A stretch of DNA of 64,000 nt. It comes from Caballeronia sp. M1242 (GTDB lineage Bacteria > Pseudomonadota > Gammaproteobacteria > Burkholderiales > Burkholderiaceae). The stretch's first letter is position 1; the number at the start of each line of letters is the position of its first letter. The position numbers and the translations under genes are program-made. The notes beneath the pieces are model-generated. The model worked only from the letters and a program-made list of their open reading frames with translations. It was not told the DNA's origin and ran no database searches. Positions 20,104 to 31,980 of this stretch are shown here, piece after piece. The stretch covers positions 310,001-374,000 of the forward strand of contig NZ_CP071129.1 of NCBI RefSeq assembly GCF_017220215.1. The letters run 5' to 3'.

Positions 20104-20646
20104 TTAGCCGATGAGTCTGCCGCGCCGCACGCGCAAGCCCTTCTTCGCGAGCGACGGCGCAATGCCGCCGAGCGTGGCGAGCCCCGTGCCGCCGTGCGCG
20201 TGACAGATGGCCATGCCGAGTGCGTCGGCCGCGTCGGTGCTTGGCACGCCCGACAGATTGAGCAGACGCACAACCATCTGCTGCATCTGCTCTTTCGTCG
20301 CGCGGCCGTAGCCGACGACCGCCTGCTTCAGTTGCAGCGCGGTGTATTCGGCGACCGGCACGCCGCTCGCGACGAGCCCGCAAATGGCCGCGCCGCGCGC
20401 CTGCCCGAGCAGCAGCGTCGATTGCGGATTGACGTTGACGAAAACTTTTTCGATCGCCGCCTGATCCGGATTGTGCTGCCGGATCAGCGTCGAAATGCCG
20501 TCGAAGATGGTGTTCAGGCGCGAAGGCAAATCGGCGTCGGCCGTCTTGATGACGCCGCTCGTCACATAGTTGAGCGAGTGCCCCGCCATGTCGATGATGC
20601 CGAAGCCCGTCACGCGCAGGCCGGGGTCGATGCCTAGGATTCTCAT
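20104..20646 (-). CDS. ruvC: Crossover junction endodeoxyribonuclease RuvC
   Basis: A 180-residue RNase H-fold resolvase. [16 protein letters not shown] supplies Asp7 of the active site. AIEKVFVN holds the catalytic Glu, and the distal acidic residues lie near [16 protein letters not shown]. The ATG at 20646 is preferred because family homology begins exactly there. A TTG eight codons earlier is possible but not conserved. RuvC is the first gene of the ruvCAB unit and lies just after purH on the same strand. Confidence 0.96.
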   Translation of the reverse strand: MRILGIDPGLRVTGFGIIDMAGHSLNYVTSGVIKTADADLPSRLNTIFDGISTLIRQHNPDQAAIEKVFVNVNPQSTLLLGQARGAAICGLVASGVPVAEYTALQLKQAVVGYGRATKEQMQQMVVRLLNLSGVPSTDAADALGMAICHAHGGTGLATLGGIAPSLAKKGLRVRRGRLIG

Positions 20647-20735
20647 TCGTTCGCGATGCGGCTCGTCCAAAGTGAAATGGCCTGTTTGCGCGACTCGACG
20701 CGCAAACAGGCCAATACTAAATGAACTCGGCGCAA

Positions 20736-22301
20736 TTAATGGCGGAAATGGCGCGTGCCGGTGAGGATCATCGCGACATTGTGCTCGTCGGCGGCGGCGA
20801 CCACTTCGTCGTCGCGCATGGAGCCGCCCGGCTGGATCACGCAGGTCGCGCCCGCGTTCACCACAACGTCGAGGCCGTCGCGGAACGGGAAGAACGCATC
20901 CGATGCGACCGCCGAGCCGTTGAGCGAGAGTCCTGCGTTCTGCGCCTTGATGCCCGCGATGCGCGCCGAATCCACGCGGCTCATCTGGCCCGCGCCGACG
21001 CCGAGCGTCATGCCGCCGCCGCAGAACACGATGGCATTCGACTTCACGTACTTCGCCACGCGCCAGGCGAACATCAGATCGTCCATTTCCTTCGGCGTCG
21101 GATGGCGCTTGGTCACGACGCGCAGTTCATGCGGCTGCACGTTCTTCGAATCGAGCGACTGAACCAGCAGGCCGCCGCCCACGCGCTTCAGGTCGAACGC
21201 GTTGTGACCGTCGCCGAGCGCGATTTGCAGCAAGCGCACGTTCTGCTTCGCGGCGAACACGGCGCGCGCCGCTTCGCTGAACGAAGGCGCGATCAGCACT
21301 TCGACGAACTGCTTCGCCACGGCCTGCGCCGCCGCTTCGTCCACTTCGCGATTGAACGCGATGATGCCGCCGAACGCCGAGGTCGGATCCGTCTGGAACG
21401 CCTTCGAGTAAGCCTCGTGCGCGTTCGCGCCGATGGCGACGCCGCACGGATTCGCGTGCTTGATGATGACGCACGCGGGCGCGTCGAAGGTCTTCACGCA
21501 TTCCCACGCGGCGTCCGAATCCGCGATGTTGTTGTACGAGAGCTCCTTGCCCTGCAACTGCTCGTAGTTGGCGAGCGCGCCGGCGGGCACCGAAAGATCG
21601 CGGTAGAACGCCGCGCTTTGATGCGGATTTTCGCCGTAGCGCAAGTCCTGCACTTTCTCGAACGCGAGATTGAACGTGGCGGGGTAGGTGTTGCGCTCGC
21701 TGTGCTGGAGCGTTTCGGTGAGGCTCGTCAGATAGTTGGTGATCGCGCCGTCGTACTGCGCGGTGTGCGCGAAGACCTTGGTCGCGAGCCGGAAGTTCGT
21801 CGCATAGCCGACGCTGTTGTTGTTCGCGCGCATTTCGTCGAGCACGGCGGCGTAGTCGGCCGGATCGACGATGACCGTCACATCGCGATGATTCTTCGCC
21901 GCCGAGCGCAGCATGGTCGGCCCGCCGATGTCGATGTTCTCGATGGCGTCTTCAAGCGAGCATTGTTCCTTGGCCACCGTCTGCACGAACGGATACAGAT
22001 TGACGACGAGCAGGTCGATCGTCGGAATGTCGTGCTTCTCCAGCGCGGCCATGTGCTCGGGCAGATCGCGGCGGGCGAGAATGCCGCCGTGCACCTTGGG
22101 ATGCAGCGTCTTCACGCGTCCATCCAGCATTTCCGGGAAGCCGGTGTAGTCGGCGACTTCGGTCACGGGCAGTCCCGCGTCCGCGAGCAGTTTCGCCGTG
22201 CCGCCGGTCGAAAGAAGCCTGACGCCGAGTTGCGAGAGCGATTGGGCGAATTCGACGATGCCGGACTTGTCGGAAACCGAGATGAGCGCTTGCTTGATCA
22301 T
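20736..22301 (-). CDS. purH: Bifunctional AICAR transformylase / IMP cyclohydrolase
   Basis: A 521-residue enzyme for the last two steps of IMP synthesis. The N-terminal MGS-like cyclohydrolase domain has [16 protein letters not shown] and [12 protein letters not shown]. The C-terminal transformylase domain has [15 protein letters not shown] and [18 protein letters not shown], ending TGTRHFRH. The ATG at 22301 is taken as the start. A GTG three codons earlier is open but has no better ribosome site. Fis lies upstream on the same strand. Confidence 0.97.
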   Translation of the reverse strand: MIKQALISVSDKSGIVEFAQSLSQLGVRLLSTGGTAKLLADAGLPVTEVADYTGFPEMLDGRVKTLHPKVHGGILARRDLPEHMAALEKHDIPTIDLLVVNLYPFVQTVAKEQCSLEDAIENIDIGGPTMLRSAAKNHRDVTVIVDPADYAAVLDEMRANNNSVGYATNFRLATKVFAHTAQYDGAITNYLTSLTETLQHSERNTYPATFNLAFEKVQDLRYGENPHQSAAFYRDLSVPAGALANYEQLQGKELSYNNIADSDAAWECVKTFDAPACVIIKHANPCGVAIGANAHEAYSKAFQTDPTSAFGGIIAFNREVDEAAAQAVAKQFVEVLIAPSFSEAARAVFAAKQNVRLLQIALGDGHNAFDLKRVGGGLLVQSLDSKNVQPHELRVVTKRHPTPKEMDDLMFAWRVAKYVKSNAIVFCGGGMTLGVGAGQMSRVDSARIAGIKAQNAGLSLNGSAVASDAFFPFRDGLDVVVNAGATCVIQPGGSMRDDEVVAAADEHNVAMILTGTRHFRH

Positions 22302-22365
22302 GATGAACACTGAAACCAGAAAGGATAACCAGGCCGGACTCGAGGCGCGTGCCTTGTCCGAAGAA

Positions 22366-22599
22366 TCAAATCAATCCGTGCTGCTGAAGTTTCTTGCGTA
22401 GCGTGTTGCGGTTGATGCCGAGATACTCCGCGGCGAGCGACTGATTGCCGCCCGCCTGCGCGAGCACCACTTCGAGCATCGGTTTTTCCACGCACGAAAT
22501 CACCATGTCGTAGACGTCGTGCGGGTTCGAGCCGTCCAGGTCCTGAAAGTAGCTGTCGAGGCTCTGGCGGACGCATTGTTCGATGTTATGTCTGCTCAT
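22366..22599 (-). CDS. fis: Fis-family DNA-binding protein
   Basis: A 77-residue nucleoid-type regulator. The C-terminal helix-turn-helix reads [20 protein letters not shown], matching E. coli Fis and the NtrC C-terminal domain. The N-terminal part is shorter and unlike the E. coli beta-hairpin arm. The gene follows dusB with a 4-bp overlap (ATGA), reproducing the dusB-fis operon of gammaproteobacteria. It is likely a global growth-phase regulator; its exact role here is inferred. Confidence 0.93.
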   Translation of the reverse strand: MSRHNIEQCVRQSLDSYFQDLDGSNPHDVYDMVISCVEKPMLEVVLAQAGGNQSLAAEYLGINRNTLRKKLQQHGLI

Positions 22600-23687
22600 G
22601 CGGCGATTCGTCGGTCTGTGTTGTTCTGTCCGCCGCGCGATTCTTCATCGGCCGCTTCGTCGGCGTCCGCGGCCTCATCTACATAGACGAGGCGGTCTGA
22701 CAGCGCCTTTTGCGCGTCGAAGAATTCGTTCACAGCGAACAATTGTTCTTTGGTCGTGTCGAGCGTATTCATCCGGTGCCGGAAGGTGTTGGCCCCGGAA
22801 AGGCCGCGAGTGTACCAGCCGATGTGCTTGCGCGCAGTCCGGACGCCCGTGAATTCGCCGTAGAACGCGTAGTGGTCTTCGAGGTGCTCGTTCATCACCT
22901 GCTGAATCTCGTCGATGCGCGGCGGCGGCATGCGCTCGCCCGTCGCAAGGAAGTGCTCGATCTCGCGGAAAAGCCACGGCCGGCCCTGCGCCGCGCGGCC
23001 GATCATGATGGCGTCGGCGCCGGTTGCCGCGAGCACGTCGCGCGCTTTCTCGGGCGTCGTGATGTCGCCGTTCGCGACGACCGGAATCTTCACCGACGCC
23101 TTCACGGCGGCGATAGTTTCGTACTCCGCGTCGCCCTTATACAAGTCGGCGCGCGTGCGTCCGTGCACGGTCAGCATGGAGATGCCGGCATTCTCGGCAA
23201 TGCGCGCGATGGTCAGCGCATTCTTGTTCTCGCGATTCCACCCCGTGCGAATCTTGAGCGTCACGGGCACCGCCTCCGGGCCGACGCCGACCGCCTGCAC
23301 GACCGCCTCGACGATGCGCGCGACCAGCGGTTCGTTCTGCAAGAGCGCCGATCCCGCCGCGACGTTGCACACCTTCTTGGCCGGGCAGCCCATGTTGATG
23401 TCGATGATCTGCGCGCCGTTCGCGACGTTGTGACGCGCGGCTTCGGCGAGCATTTGCGGGTCTGCGCCCGCGATCTGCACGGCAATCGGCTCGACCTCGC
23501 CCGCATGGTTTGCGCGGCGCATGGTCTTTTCGCTCTTCCACAACTGCGCGTTGGACGCGACCATCTCCGAGACCGCGTAGCCCGCGCCCATGCGCTTGCA
23601 TAGCTGGCGGAAGGGCCGGTCGGTGACGCCTGCCATCGGAGCGACGAACAGGTTATTGCGCAGAACGTGTGAACCGATGATGGGCAT
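22596..23687 (-). CDS. dusB: tRNA-dihydrouridine synthase B
   Basis: A 363-residue flavoenzyme that reduces uridine in the tRNA D-loop. It has the N-terminal APMAGVTDRPFRQL, the SEMVAS segment and INMGCPAKKVCN with the catalytic Cys. TVHGRTRADLYKGDAEY and NGDITTPEKA follow in the FMN-binding barrel, with MIGRAAQGRPWLF near the end. The C-terminus has an acidic extension (DEAADADEAADEESRGG), longer than E. coli DusB (321). It starts the dusB-fis operon. Confidence 0.95.
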   Translation of the reverse strand: MPIIGSHVLRNNLFVAPMAGVTDRPFRQLCKRMGAGYAVSEMVASNAQLWKSEKTMRRANHAGEVEPIAVQIAGADPQMLAEAARHNVANGAQIIDINMGCPAKKVCNVAAGSALLQNEPLVARIVEAVVQAVGVGPEAVPVTLKIRTGWNRENKNALTIARIAENAGISMLTVHGRTRADLYKGDAEYETIAAVKASVKIPVVANGDITTPEKARDVLAATGADAIMIGRAAQGRPWLFREIEHFLATGERMPPPRIDEIQQVMNEHLEDHYAFYGEFTGVRTARKHIGWYTRGLSGANTFRHRMNTLDTTKEQLFAVNEFFDAQKALSDRLVYVDEAADADEAADEESRGGQNNTDRRIAA

Positions 23688-23894
23688 GAAGTCGGGGCAC
23701 CGGGCGGGCGAACGTTCGGCAATGCGCGCCGTGTCGCGTCAGACGGATGCAGGAATGCGGAAGGGAAACGCGTATTTTAACGCTAAGCGAGTGCTGAAAT
23801 TAAGAGCAATCGCGTGCAAGTGTTTAAATCTTCTATGAAAGCAGACGCGGCCATAGAGGATAAGTCGCGCGTCTGCCACACACGTCGCACATGT

Positions 23895-25094
23895 TTAGCG
23901 CCGCTGGCCGAACATCATCTGCCGCGCGAGCGCCGTTTTCAGCGGCGGCAGGAATTCGAGCGCGGTCAGCGCCAGCCCGCGCGCGGCGGCGAGCGGCGCG
24001 AAATCCACCGTGAAGATGCGGGCGAGCGTATCCGTCGCGCCGATGGTGAAACGGCGGTCGAGCGCGCGCCGCTGTGCAAAGTGCGCGAGCGCGAGCGGGC
24101 GCGGTCCGTCGGTCGAGAGGGCATCGCAGAGCGCCTGAGCGTCGCGCAGCCCGAGGTTCAAGCCTTGGCCCGCTACTGGATGCAGCGTCTGCGCCGCGTT
24201 GCCGATAGCAACCGTGCGCCGGTCGACCAGCGCGTTGAGCGCCGTCAGCCCGAGCGGGTACGCCGCCCGCCCGACGATTTGCGTGAAGCGCCCCATGCGC
24301 GAGCCGAACGCGACGCCGAGTTCGGCAAGGAACGCGTCGTCGTCGAGCTGCATGCGTCGCGCGGCTTCGTCGGGCGAGCAGCACCAGACGAGCGAATAGT
24401 CCGCGTGACGCTGGCCGCCGCAGGGCAAAAGCGCAATCGGGCCTTGATTCGTGAAGCGTTCCCACGCGACGTTGGCTTGCGGGTCCGACACGCTCACCGT
24501 GCCGACGATGGCCGTCTGCCCGTAATCGCGAGCCCGGCGCTGCGTGGAGACTGCGACATCGCGCGGACCTTGCTGATAGAGCCCGCCCTCGGCGTTGACC
24601 AGCACGCGCACCCGGATCGTGCGCTCGACGCCGCCCGATTGCAGTGGCAGCGTCACGCTTTCGTTGTCCTGCAAGGGCGGCAGGGCGGACGTATCGGTGA
24701 GCCAATCGACTTTCGTCGCGCGCACGGCCTTCGCGAGCGCGCCGACGAGCGAGCCGTAGCGCACCACGTAACCCAGCTCCGGCAAGTCGTGTTCGTCGTG
24801 CTCGATCAGCGTGCGCCCGAAATGTCCACGCTGCGATACGTGAATGCGGCGGATCGGCGTGACGTCGGCGGGAAAGCCGAGCGGCTGGAGCATCACGCGG
24901 CTGCCGTGCGAGAGCGCGAGCGAGCGCGGATCGTTCGCGGCGGCTTCGGGCGTGCGCGCGTCGATCAGCGCGATGGAAAGCCGCGAGGTCGCGCTGCGCC
25001 GCGCGAGCCAGCCGGCGAGCGCGAGCCCGACCGGACCCGCGCCGACGATGGCGATGTCGTAATCGAAATGCGGTTGCGTAATGGCGTCGCTCAT
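23895..25094 (-). CDS. ubiH: UbiH/UbiF-family FAD-dependent hydroxylase of ubiquinone synthesis
   Basis: A 399-residue aromatic-ring hydroxylase. The N-terminal dinucleotide motif is YDIAIVGAGPVGLALAGWLA and the second FAD motif lies around VAIGNAAQTLHPVAGQGLNL, which is the Ubi family signature. It adds one ring hydroxyl in ubiquinone synthesis. Which position (C5, C6 or C1) cannot be read from sequence alone, so UbiH is a family-level name. It begins 10 bp after the aminopeptidase stop, matching the pepP-ubiH pairing seen in many proteobacteria. Confidence 0.88.
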   Translation of the reverse strand: MSDAITQPHFDYDIAIVGAGPVGLALAGWLARRSATSRLSIALIDARTPEAAANDPRSLALSHGSRVMLQPLGFPADVTPIRRIHVSQRGHFGRTLIEHDEHDLPELGYVVRYGSLVGALAKAVRATKVDWLTDTSALPPLQDNESVTLPLQSGGVERTIRVRVLVNAEGGLYQQGPRDVAVSTQRRARDYGQTAIVGTVSVSDPQANVAWERFTNQGPIALLPCGGQRHADYSLVWCCSPDEAARRMQLDDDAFLAELGVAFGSRMGRFTQIVGRAAYPLGLTALNALVDRRTVAIGNAAQTLHPVAGQGLNLGLRDAQALCDALSTDGPRPLALAHFAQRRALDRRFTIGATDTLARIFTVDFAPLAAARGLALTALEFLPPLKTALARQMMFGQRR

Positions 25095-25104
25095 GTCGTC
25101 AGAT

Positions 25105-26502
<1,398 letters not shown>

Positions 26503-26617
26503 GCGCCGATTGTAGCGCCGGCCTACAAGCTGCGCGAATAGGCCATTCGGCCTAGTAGTCGCACGTCATGGGACGCGGCATACTCGCTCGAAAGCGGTCG
26601 AGCTTCCTGCGCAGCGG

Positions 26618-27919
26618 CTACTCTTCCGCCCGGTTGCGCACGCTGCCCGCCACGAGGTCGAAGCGGAACAGCCGGCATTCGAGCGCGCCGTTGAACAGCG
26701 GTGTCTTCGTCGATTCCCGCAGCCGCAGCATGCCGGGCAGCTTGCGGTCGGACGTGAGCACATAGGCGCGCCAGCCGGGGAAGCGTTGCTTGAGCGCGTT
26801 GCCGAACGAGACGAAGAACTCGGTGTCGGCGGGATCGGGCTGGGCGCGGGCAAATGCGTCGTCGTCCTCTCGGCGCGAACGAGCCGTGTCGCGGATTTCG
26901 CCGCGCGGGCCGCGTCCGCGCACTTCGATGCGTTCGCCATACGGCGGATTCGCGACGAGGATGCCCGGCGCGTCGGTGGGCGGCGTCATGTTGCGCGCGT
27001 CCACCTGCTTGAGCGAGAGTTCCGGCACGCCGGCGCGGCTCAGGTTCGCGCGCGCCTTGTCGAGCATGTCGCCGGAGATGTCGCTGCCGAAGATGTTGAT
27101 GTCCTTCGCGTTGCCGCGCGCCGCGCGCTTCGCTTCGATCGCGGCGTTCTTGAGCTTTTGCCACATGCCCGGATGGAACGGCTTCAGCTTCTCGAAGCCG
27201 AAGCGTCGCTCGCTGCCCGGCGCGATGTTGAGCGCGGTCTGCGCGGCCTCGGCGAGGAAGGTGCCGCTGCCGCACATCGGATCGAAAAGCGGCGTGCCGG
27301 GCGTCCATCCGGTCAGGCGCAGGATGCCGGCGGCGAGATTCTCGCGAAGGGGCGCTGCGCCCTTGTCGAGCCGCCAGCCGCGCTTGAAGAGCGGCTCGCC
27401 GGAGGTGTCGAGATAGAGCGTGCACTCGTTCATGGTAAGGAACGCGAACACGCGCACGTCAGGCTGCGCCGTATCGATGCTCGGGCGCGCGCCGCTCAGA
27501 TCGCGCAGGCGGTCGCACACGGCGTCTTTCACGCGCAGCGTCGTGAATTCGAGGCTCTTGAGCGGCGATTTGATCGCGGTCAGATCCACGCGCATGGTCT
27601 GGCTCGGCGTGAACCACTGTTCCCATCGCTGCCGATGCGTCAGTTCGTAAATATCGTGCTCGTTGCGATACGGGCCGTGCGCGATCTTCAGCAACACGCG
27701 GCTCGCGATGCGCGAGTGCAGGTTCGCCGCCATGCCCGCGACCCAGCCGCCCCGGAAGTGCACGCCGCCCGGCACTTGCGCGCCGACCGTGAGCGGACCG
27801 CTTCCCGAGAGCGGCGCGGTGCTGACGTGTCGCTCCCCGATCTCGGCAAGCTCGGCGGCGAGCGGCGCTTCGAGACCGCGCGGGCAGGGGACAAACCAGT
27901 CGAAGAGAGGGGAGGACAT
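26618..27919 (-). CDS. THUMP-domain class I RNA methyltransferase, RlmL/YpsC-like
   Basis: A 433-residue protein. The N-terminal region (about residues 1-190) looks like a ferredoxin-like plus THUMP RNA-binding domain. The C-terminal SAM domain has FDPMCGSGTFLAEAAQTA (motif I), GSDISGDML and the catalytic ILVANPPYGER, the NPPY motif of N2-guanine methyltransferases. It matches the RlmL half of E. coli RlmKL and B. subtilis YpsC, without an RlmK half. The likely target is G2445 of 23S rRNA, by family. A basic arginine-rich insert (GRGPRGEIRDTARSRREDD) follows the NPPY motif. Confidence 0.85.
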   Translation of the reverse strand: MSSPLFDWFVPCPRGLEAPLAAELAEIGERHVSTAPLSGSGPLTVGAQVPGGVHFRGGWVAGMAANLHSRIASRVLLKIAHGPYRNEHDIYELTHRQRWEQWFTPSQTMRVDLTAIKSPLKSLEFTTLRVKDAVCDRLRDLSGARPSIDTAQPDVRVFAFLTMNECTLYLDTSGEPLFKRGWRLDKGAAPLRENLAAGILRLTGWTPGTPLFDPMCGSGTFLAEAAQTALNIAPGSERRFGFEKLKPFHPGMWQKLKNAAIEAKRAARGNAKDINIFGSDISGDMLDKARANLSRAGVPELSLKQVDARNMTPPTDAPGILVANPPYGERIEVRGRGPRGEIRDTARSRREDDDAFARAQPDPADTEFFVSFGNALKQRFPGWRAYVLTSDRKLPGMLRLRESTKTPLFNGALECRLFRFDLVAGSVRNRAEE

Positions 27920-28099
27920 GTGGGGCGGTTGCGGGGTTCAAAGGCGGTATTGTACGCGGGCGGTTTGCGCAAAGAGAGAGGCAACATTTCAGTCGTTTCG
28001 CGTTGCACTCGGCTCGTCATCTGAATAACGTTCCGTTCCGGCCGTGATCAGCCGCTGGCCGATCACATCTCTCGCTATAAATTTGTCAAACCAGAAAGC

Positions 28100-28795
28100 A
28101 TGACTAAGCACATCAAGGAAGTATTCGATGTATTGGAGCGAATGACGCCATTCGACACCAAGAACATAAAGACTAAATTCCAGGCGACCTGCGAATGGGT
28201 GGCCGTTGGTCTCCTTGGCGCGAGCGGACTGACGTTTGTCTGTCTTGTTGCATTCGCCGTTTTCACAAGGTACGGGCAGCCTTTGTCGGAGGTTCGGCGC
28301 CTAGTTGCATTGGGGACGGCGGTTGTAACGCAGCTTCTCGCCGTTCTTGCGATGGTGGCTCAGAGTGTTCCCGGACTTATATTACCGCTCCTTTTCAAGA
28401 ACCAGGCATTCCGTCACTTGAAAGCAGAGTGCGAGCACGATGCAGCCAACGCGCGAATTCTTACCCGATATAAACGCGAGGCGCTTATGAAAGCCGAGCA
28501 GCATCTGTCGAAGATCATCGAACGCAGAAAGCTTTACATGGGAGCACTTGTCGGAAATCCGGAGGCGGTGGCAGTCCTCTCTGCGGCAACGATGGCTTGG
28601 AACGCGTACAAAGAACTGACATCGCAGTTAGATCCGCGCGTTGCGGTCGCCTTGCTGTTCGGGGTCGCGTTCCTGGCGGGGCTCGCGTTCGGAGCCATGC
28701 TTCTGAACGAAGTCTTGCGGCGGTACGCTTACCACCGCGATCTTCTCACCCTTGCCCTATCGACTCAGCGGGACGAGGCGATGCAGGTTTGCTGA
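28100..28795 (+). CDS. Orphan four-helix membrane protein, function unknown
   Basis: A 231-residue protein that I do not recognise. Hydrophobic segments lie at about residues 33-55, 68-96, 148-168 and 181-206. The stretch between TM2 and TM3 (about 100-145) is long, charged and probably helical, with FKNQAFRHLKAECEHDAANA and many Lys/Arg. Codon use is less GC-biased than neighbours, with AGA, TTA and ATA codons that are rare around it. It is flanked by genes on the opposite strand. All this points to a later insertion between conserved genes. The start at 28100 is the first ATG. No partner gene is present. Confidence 0.7.
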   Translation: MTKHIKEVFDVLERMTPFDTKNIKTKFQATCEWVAVGLLGASGLTFVCLVAFAVFTRYGQPLSEVRRLVALGTAVVTQLLAVLAMVAQSVPGLILPLLFKNQAFRHLKAECEHDAANARILTRYKREALMKAEQHLSKIIERRKLYMGALVGNPEAVAVLSAATMAWNAYKELTSQLDPRVAVALLFGVAFLAGLAFGAMLLNEVLRRYAYHRDLLTLALSTQRDEAMQVC

Positions 28796-28806
28796 ATCCG
28801 GGAGCG

Positions 28807-28831
28807 CCATGCCGCCATTCGAGCGGCATGG
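28807..28831. repeat. Hairpin after the orphan membrane protein gene
   Basis: CCATGCCGC at 28807-28815 pairs perfectly with GCGGCATGG at 28823-28831 across a 7-nt loop. It lies between convergent genes. There is no T run on either side, so it is a doubtful terminator. Confidence 0.6.
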
Positions 28832-28850
28832 TCCGCCCGGATGAAAACCC

Positions 28851-30293
28851 TCACTCCACCGCCTTCATCATCTCCTCGACCACCTTCTTCGCATCCCCGA
28901 ACACCATCATCGTCTTGTCCATATAGAACAGTTCGTTATCGAGCCCGGCATAACCCGCCGCCATCGACCGCTTGTTCACGATGATCGTCCGCGCCTTGTA
29001 CGCTTCGAGAATCGGCATGCCGGCAATCGGCGATTTCGGGTCCGTCTTCGCAGCCGGGTTCACCACGTCGTTGGCCCCGAGCACGAGCACCACGTCCGTC
29101 TGCCCGAATTCGCTGTTGATGTCCTCCATCTCCTGAACCATCTCGTACGGCACTTCGGCTTCCGCGAGCAGCACGTTCATGTGCCCCGGCATCCGCCCCG
29201 CGACCGGGTGAATCGCATACCGCACGTCGATGCCTTTCTCGACGAGCTTGTCCGTCAGCTCCTTCAGCGCATGCTGCGCGCGCGCGACGGCGAGCCCATA
29301 ACCCGGCACGATCACCACGCTTTCCGCGTTGCCGAGCATGAACGCGGCGTCATCGGCGGAACCGGATTTCACCGGCCGCTGCTCCTGCGCGCCGCCCGCC
29401 GCCGCGCCGCCCGCTTCGCCGCCGAAGCCGCCCAGAATCACGTTGAAAAACGAGCGGTTCATCGCGCGGCACATGATGTACGAGAGAATCGCGCCGGACG
29501 AACCGACGAGCGATCCCGCGATGATCAGCATCGGATTGTTGAGCGAAAAGCCGATGCCCGCCGCCGCCCAGCCGGAGTACGAATTGAGCATCGAGACGAC
29601 CACCGGCATGTCCGCGCCGCCAATCGGAATAATGATGAGCACGCCAAGCGCGAATGCGATCAGCGTCATGATGACGAACGGCAGCCACGACTGCGTCACC
29701 ATGAAGATGATGCCGAAGCCGATCATCGCCACGGCCAGCAGCAGGTTGATCAGATGCTGCCCCGAGTACACCACCGGCGCGCCCTGAAAGAGCCGGAACT
29801 TGTACTTGCCGGAGAGCTTGCCGAACGCGATGACCGATCCCGAGAACGTGATCGCGCCGACGAACGTGCCGATGAACAACTCGACGCGATTGCCGTACGG
29901 AATCAGATAGCCCGGCGGCGCGAGTCCGAACGCGGACGGCTCCGCAACCACCGCATACGCGATGCACACGGCCGCGAGACCGATCAGCGAGTGCATCGCG
30001 GCGACGAGCTCGGGCATCTTCGTCATCTCGACTTTCGCCGCGATATACGCGCCCGCCGCGCCGCCGATAATCAACGCCGCGAACAGAAGCGACAGCCCGA
30101 GCGAAAGATTGGACCCGAGATCAGCGGCCTGCTTCGTGATGAGCGCGAGCGTCGTGAAAATGGCGATGGCCATGCCCGCCATGCCGAACGTATTGCCGAT
30201 GCGCGCGGTCTTCGGATTCGACAGGCCCTTGAGCGCCTGAATGAAGCACACCGACGCGATCAGATACAGAAGAGTGACGACGTTCATGCTCAT
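28851..30293 (-). CDS. pntB: NAD(P) transhydrogenase, beta subunit
   Basis: A 480-residue subunit with an N-terminal membrane domain of about eight or nine hydrophobic segments and a C-terminal NADP-binding domain III. Domain III shows VIVPGYGLAVARAQHAL, HPVAGRMPGHMNVLLAEA and VLGANDVVNPAAKTDP. It couples proton flow to hydride transfer from NADH to NADP. Its ATG directly abuts the pntAb stop, so the genes are coupled. Confidence 0.96.
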   Translation of the reverse strand: MSMNVVTLLYLIASVCFIQALKGLSNPKTARIGNTFGMAGMAIAIFTTLALITKQAADLGSNLSLGLSLLFAALIIGGAAGAYIAAKVEMTKMPELVAAMHSLIGLAAVCIAYAVVAEPSAFGLAPPGYLIPYGNRVELFIGTFVGAITFSGSVIAFGKLSGKYKFRLFQGAPVVYSGQHLINLLLAVAMIGFGIIFMVTQSWLPFVIMTLIAFALGVLIIIPIGGADMPVVVSMLNSYSGWAAAGIGFSLNNPMLIIAGSLVGSSGAILSYIMCRAMNRSFFNVILGGFGGEAGGAAAGGAQEQRPVKSGSADDAAFMLGNAESVVIVPGYGLAVARAQHALKELTDKLVEKGIDVRYAIHPVAGRMPGHMNVLLAEAEVPYEMVQEMEDINSEFGQTDVVLVLGANDVVNPAAKTDPKSPIAGMPILEAYKARTIIVNKRSMAAGYAGLDNELFYMDKTMMVFGDAKKVVEEMMKAVE

Positions 30294-30614
30294 TTACGCG
30301 CCCTCCTTGCTGACGAGCTTCCTCGGTTCCTTCTTCTTGAACATTTCGAGCATGCGCCGCGTGACGAGAAAGCCGCCGAACACGTTCACCGCCGCGAGCA
30401 GCACCGCGAGCGCGCCGAAGAACTTGCCTGTGCCGCCGACCGTGAGACCGACCGCGAGCATCGCGCCGACGATCACGATCGCCGAAATCGCGTTCGTGAC
30501 GGCCATGAGCGGCGTGTGCAGCGCGGGCGTCACGTTCCAGACGACGTGATAGCCGACGTAGATCGCCAGCACGAAGATGATGAGGTTGATCACCGTATGG
30601 TTGATGACGTCCAT
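30294..30614 (-). CDS. pntAb: NAD(P) transhydrogenase, alpha-2 (membrane) subunit
   Basis: A 106-residue protein with three hydrophobic helices starting [20 protein letters not shown], then [17 protein letters not shown], the conserved pnt domain II segment. Here the alpha subunit is split into a soluble PntAa and this membrane part, as in Rhodospirillum rubrum, unlike the fused E. coli PntA. The start at 30614 is chosen for homology. An in-frame upstream extension is not membrane-like. It ends in [20 protein letters not shown]. Confidence 0.94.
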   Translation of the reverse strand: MDVINHTVINLIIFVLAIYVGYHVVWNVTPALHTPLMAVTNAISAIVIVGAMLAVGLTVGGTGKFFGALAVLLAAVNVFGGFLVTRRMLEMFKKKEPRKLVSKEGA

Positions 30615-30627
30615 GTTCGTCTCCGTG

Positions 30628-31773
30628 TCAGGCGGTCGCGCGGGCAAGCTGTCCGTCGCGGCACTGAAGCGTGGCCGCGACGATGTCGTCCGCGAGGTCG
30701 ATGTTGAGCGTGCCTTCCTTCGTCAAGATCAGCTTCAGGAAGTCGAGCAGATTGCGCGCGTAGAGCGCGGAGGCGTCGGCGGCGACCATCGAGGCCAGAT
30801 TCGTGTGGCCGACGATATGCACGCCATGCTTCGTCACCACCTGATCGACTTCGGTGAGCGGGCAATTGCCGCCTTTTCTACCTTCGAACTCGGGGCCGCG
30901 TCCGGCGGCGAGATCCACGATCACCGAGCCCGGTTTCATGTGCTTCACCGTTTCCACGGAGATGAGCGTCGGCGCGGGACGGCCGGGAATCAGCGCGGTC
31001 GAAATGACGATGTCGGCCGCCTTCGCGCGTTCGTGCACGAGTGCGGACTGTCGCGCGAGCCAGCTCTGCGGCATCGGACGCGCGTAGCCGCCGACGCCTT
31101 GCGCCGCCTCGCGTTCCTCGTCGGTTTCGAACGGCACGTCGACGAACTTCGCGCCGAGCGATTCGATCTGCTCCTTCACGGCCGGCCGCACATCCGACGC
31201 TTCGACCACGGCGCCGAGGCGCTTCGCCGTCGCGATCGCCTGCAAGCCCGCGACGCCCGCGCCCAGCACGAGCACGCGCGCCGCTTTTACGGTGCCGGCG
31301 GCGGTCATGAGCATCGGCATGAATCGCTGGTAGTACTGACAGGCCATCAGCACGGCCTTGTACCCGGCGATGTTTGCCTGCGACGAGAGCACGTCGAGGC
31401 TCTGCGCGCGCGTCGTGCGCGGCGCGGCTTCGAGCGCGAACGCGGTGATGTTGGCCGCTGCGAGCCGCGCGGTGTTCTCGGTGTTGAACGGATCCAGCAT
31501 GCCGATGAGCACGGCGCCCGGCTTGATCGTCGCGAGTTCATCGGCGGATGGCGACTGAACCTTGAGCACGATGTCGGCTGAAAACGCGGTGGCGGCATCG
31601 ACGATATCTGCGCCCGCTTGCGCAAACGCGTCGTCGATATAGCTTGCCCGCACGCCCGCGCCGCTTTGCACCGAAAGGCGGTGCCCTTGCGCGACGAGCT
31701 TTTTGACGGTCTCCGGCGTGGCGGCGACGCGCGCCTCGTTCGCCCGCGTCTCGGCAGGCACTCCGATATGCAT
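30628..31773 (-). CDS. pntAa: NAD(P) transhydrogenase, alpha-1 (NAD-binding) subunit
   Basis: A 381-residue soluble domain I protein related to alanine dehydrogenase. The N-terminus [20 protein letters not shown] is the family signature. [20 protein letters not shown] is the NAD-binding Rossmann motif, and [14 protein letters not shown] holds the second signature. It binds NAD(H) and docks on PntAb-PntB. It starts the pntAa-pntAb-pntB operon. The ATG at 31773 is followed directly by family-conserved residues. Confidence 0.96.
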   Translation of the reverse strand: MHIGVPAETRANEARVAATPETVKKLVAQGHRLSVQSGAGVRASYIDDAFAQAGADIVDAATAFSADIVLKVQSPSADELATIKPGAVLIGMLDPFNTENTARLAAANITAFALEAAPRTTRAQSLDVLSSQANIAGYKAVLMACQYYQRFMPMLMTAAGTVKAARVLVLGAGVAGLQAIATAKRLGAVVEASDVRPAVKEQIESLGAKFVDVPFETDEEREAAQGVGGYARPMPQSWLARQSALVHERAKAADIVISTALIPGRPAPTLISVETVKHMKPGSVIVDLAAGRGPEFEGRKGGNCPLTEVDQVVTKHGVHIVGHTNLASMVAADASALYARNLLDFLKLILTKEGTLNIDLADDIVAATLQCRDGQLARATA

Positions 31774-31980
31774 GTTGAATCCTCCTGTCTTTTCTTTTCT
31801 TGCCCTCGCGCGCGGCCACGCGCGAGGGAGAGACCAAGGCTGTTTTCGGGTTTCAGATGCTGACGGACGACGTTCTCGACTCTAACTGAAGAATAAGCGC
31901 CCAAAATGCGATCCGGGGCGCGATCGCACCCCGCGCTAACCCTTAGGCCGCGCGCGCGTGATCGGACAGGTGACGGTAAA

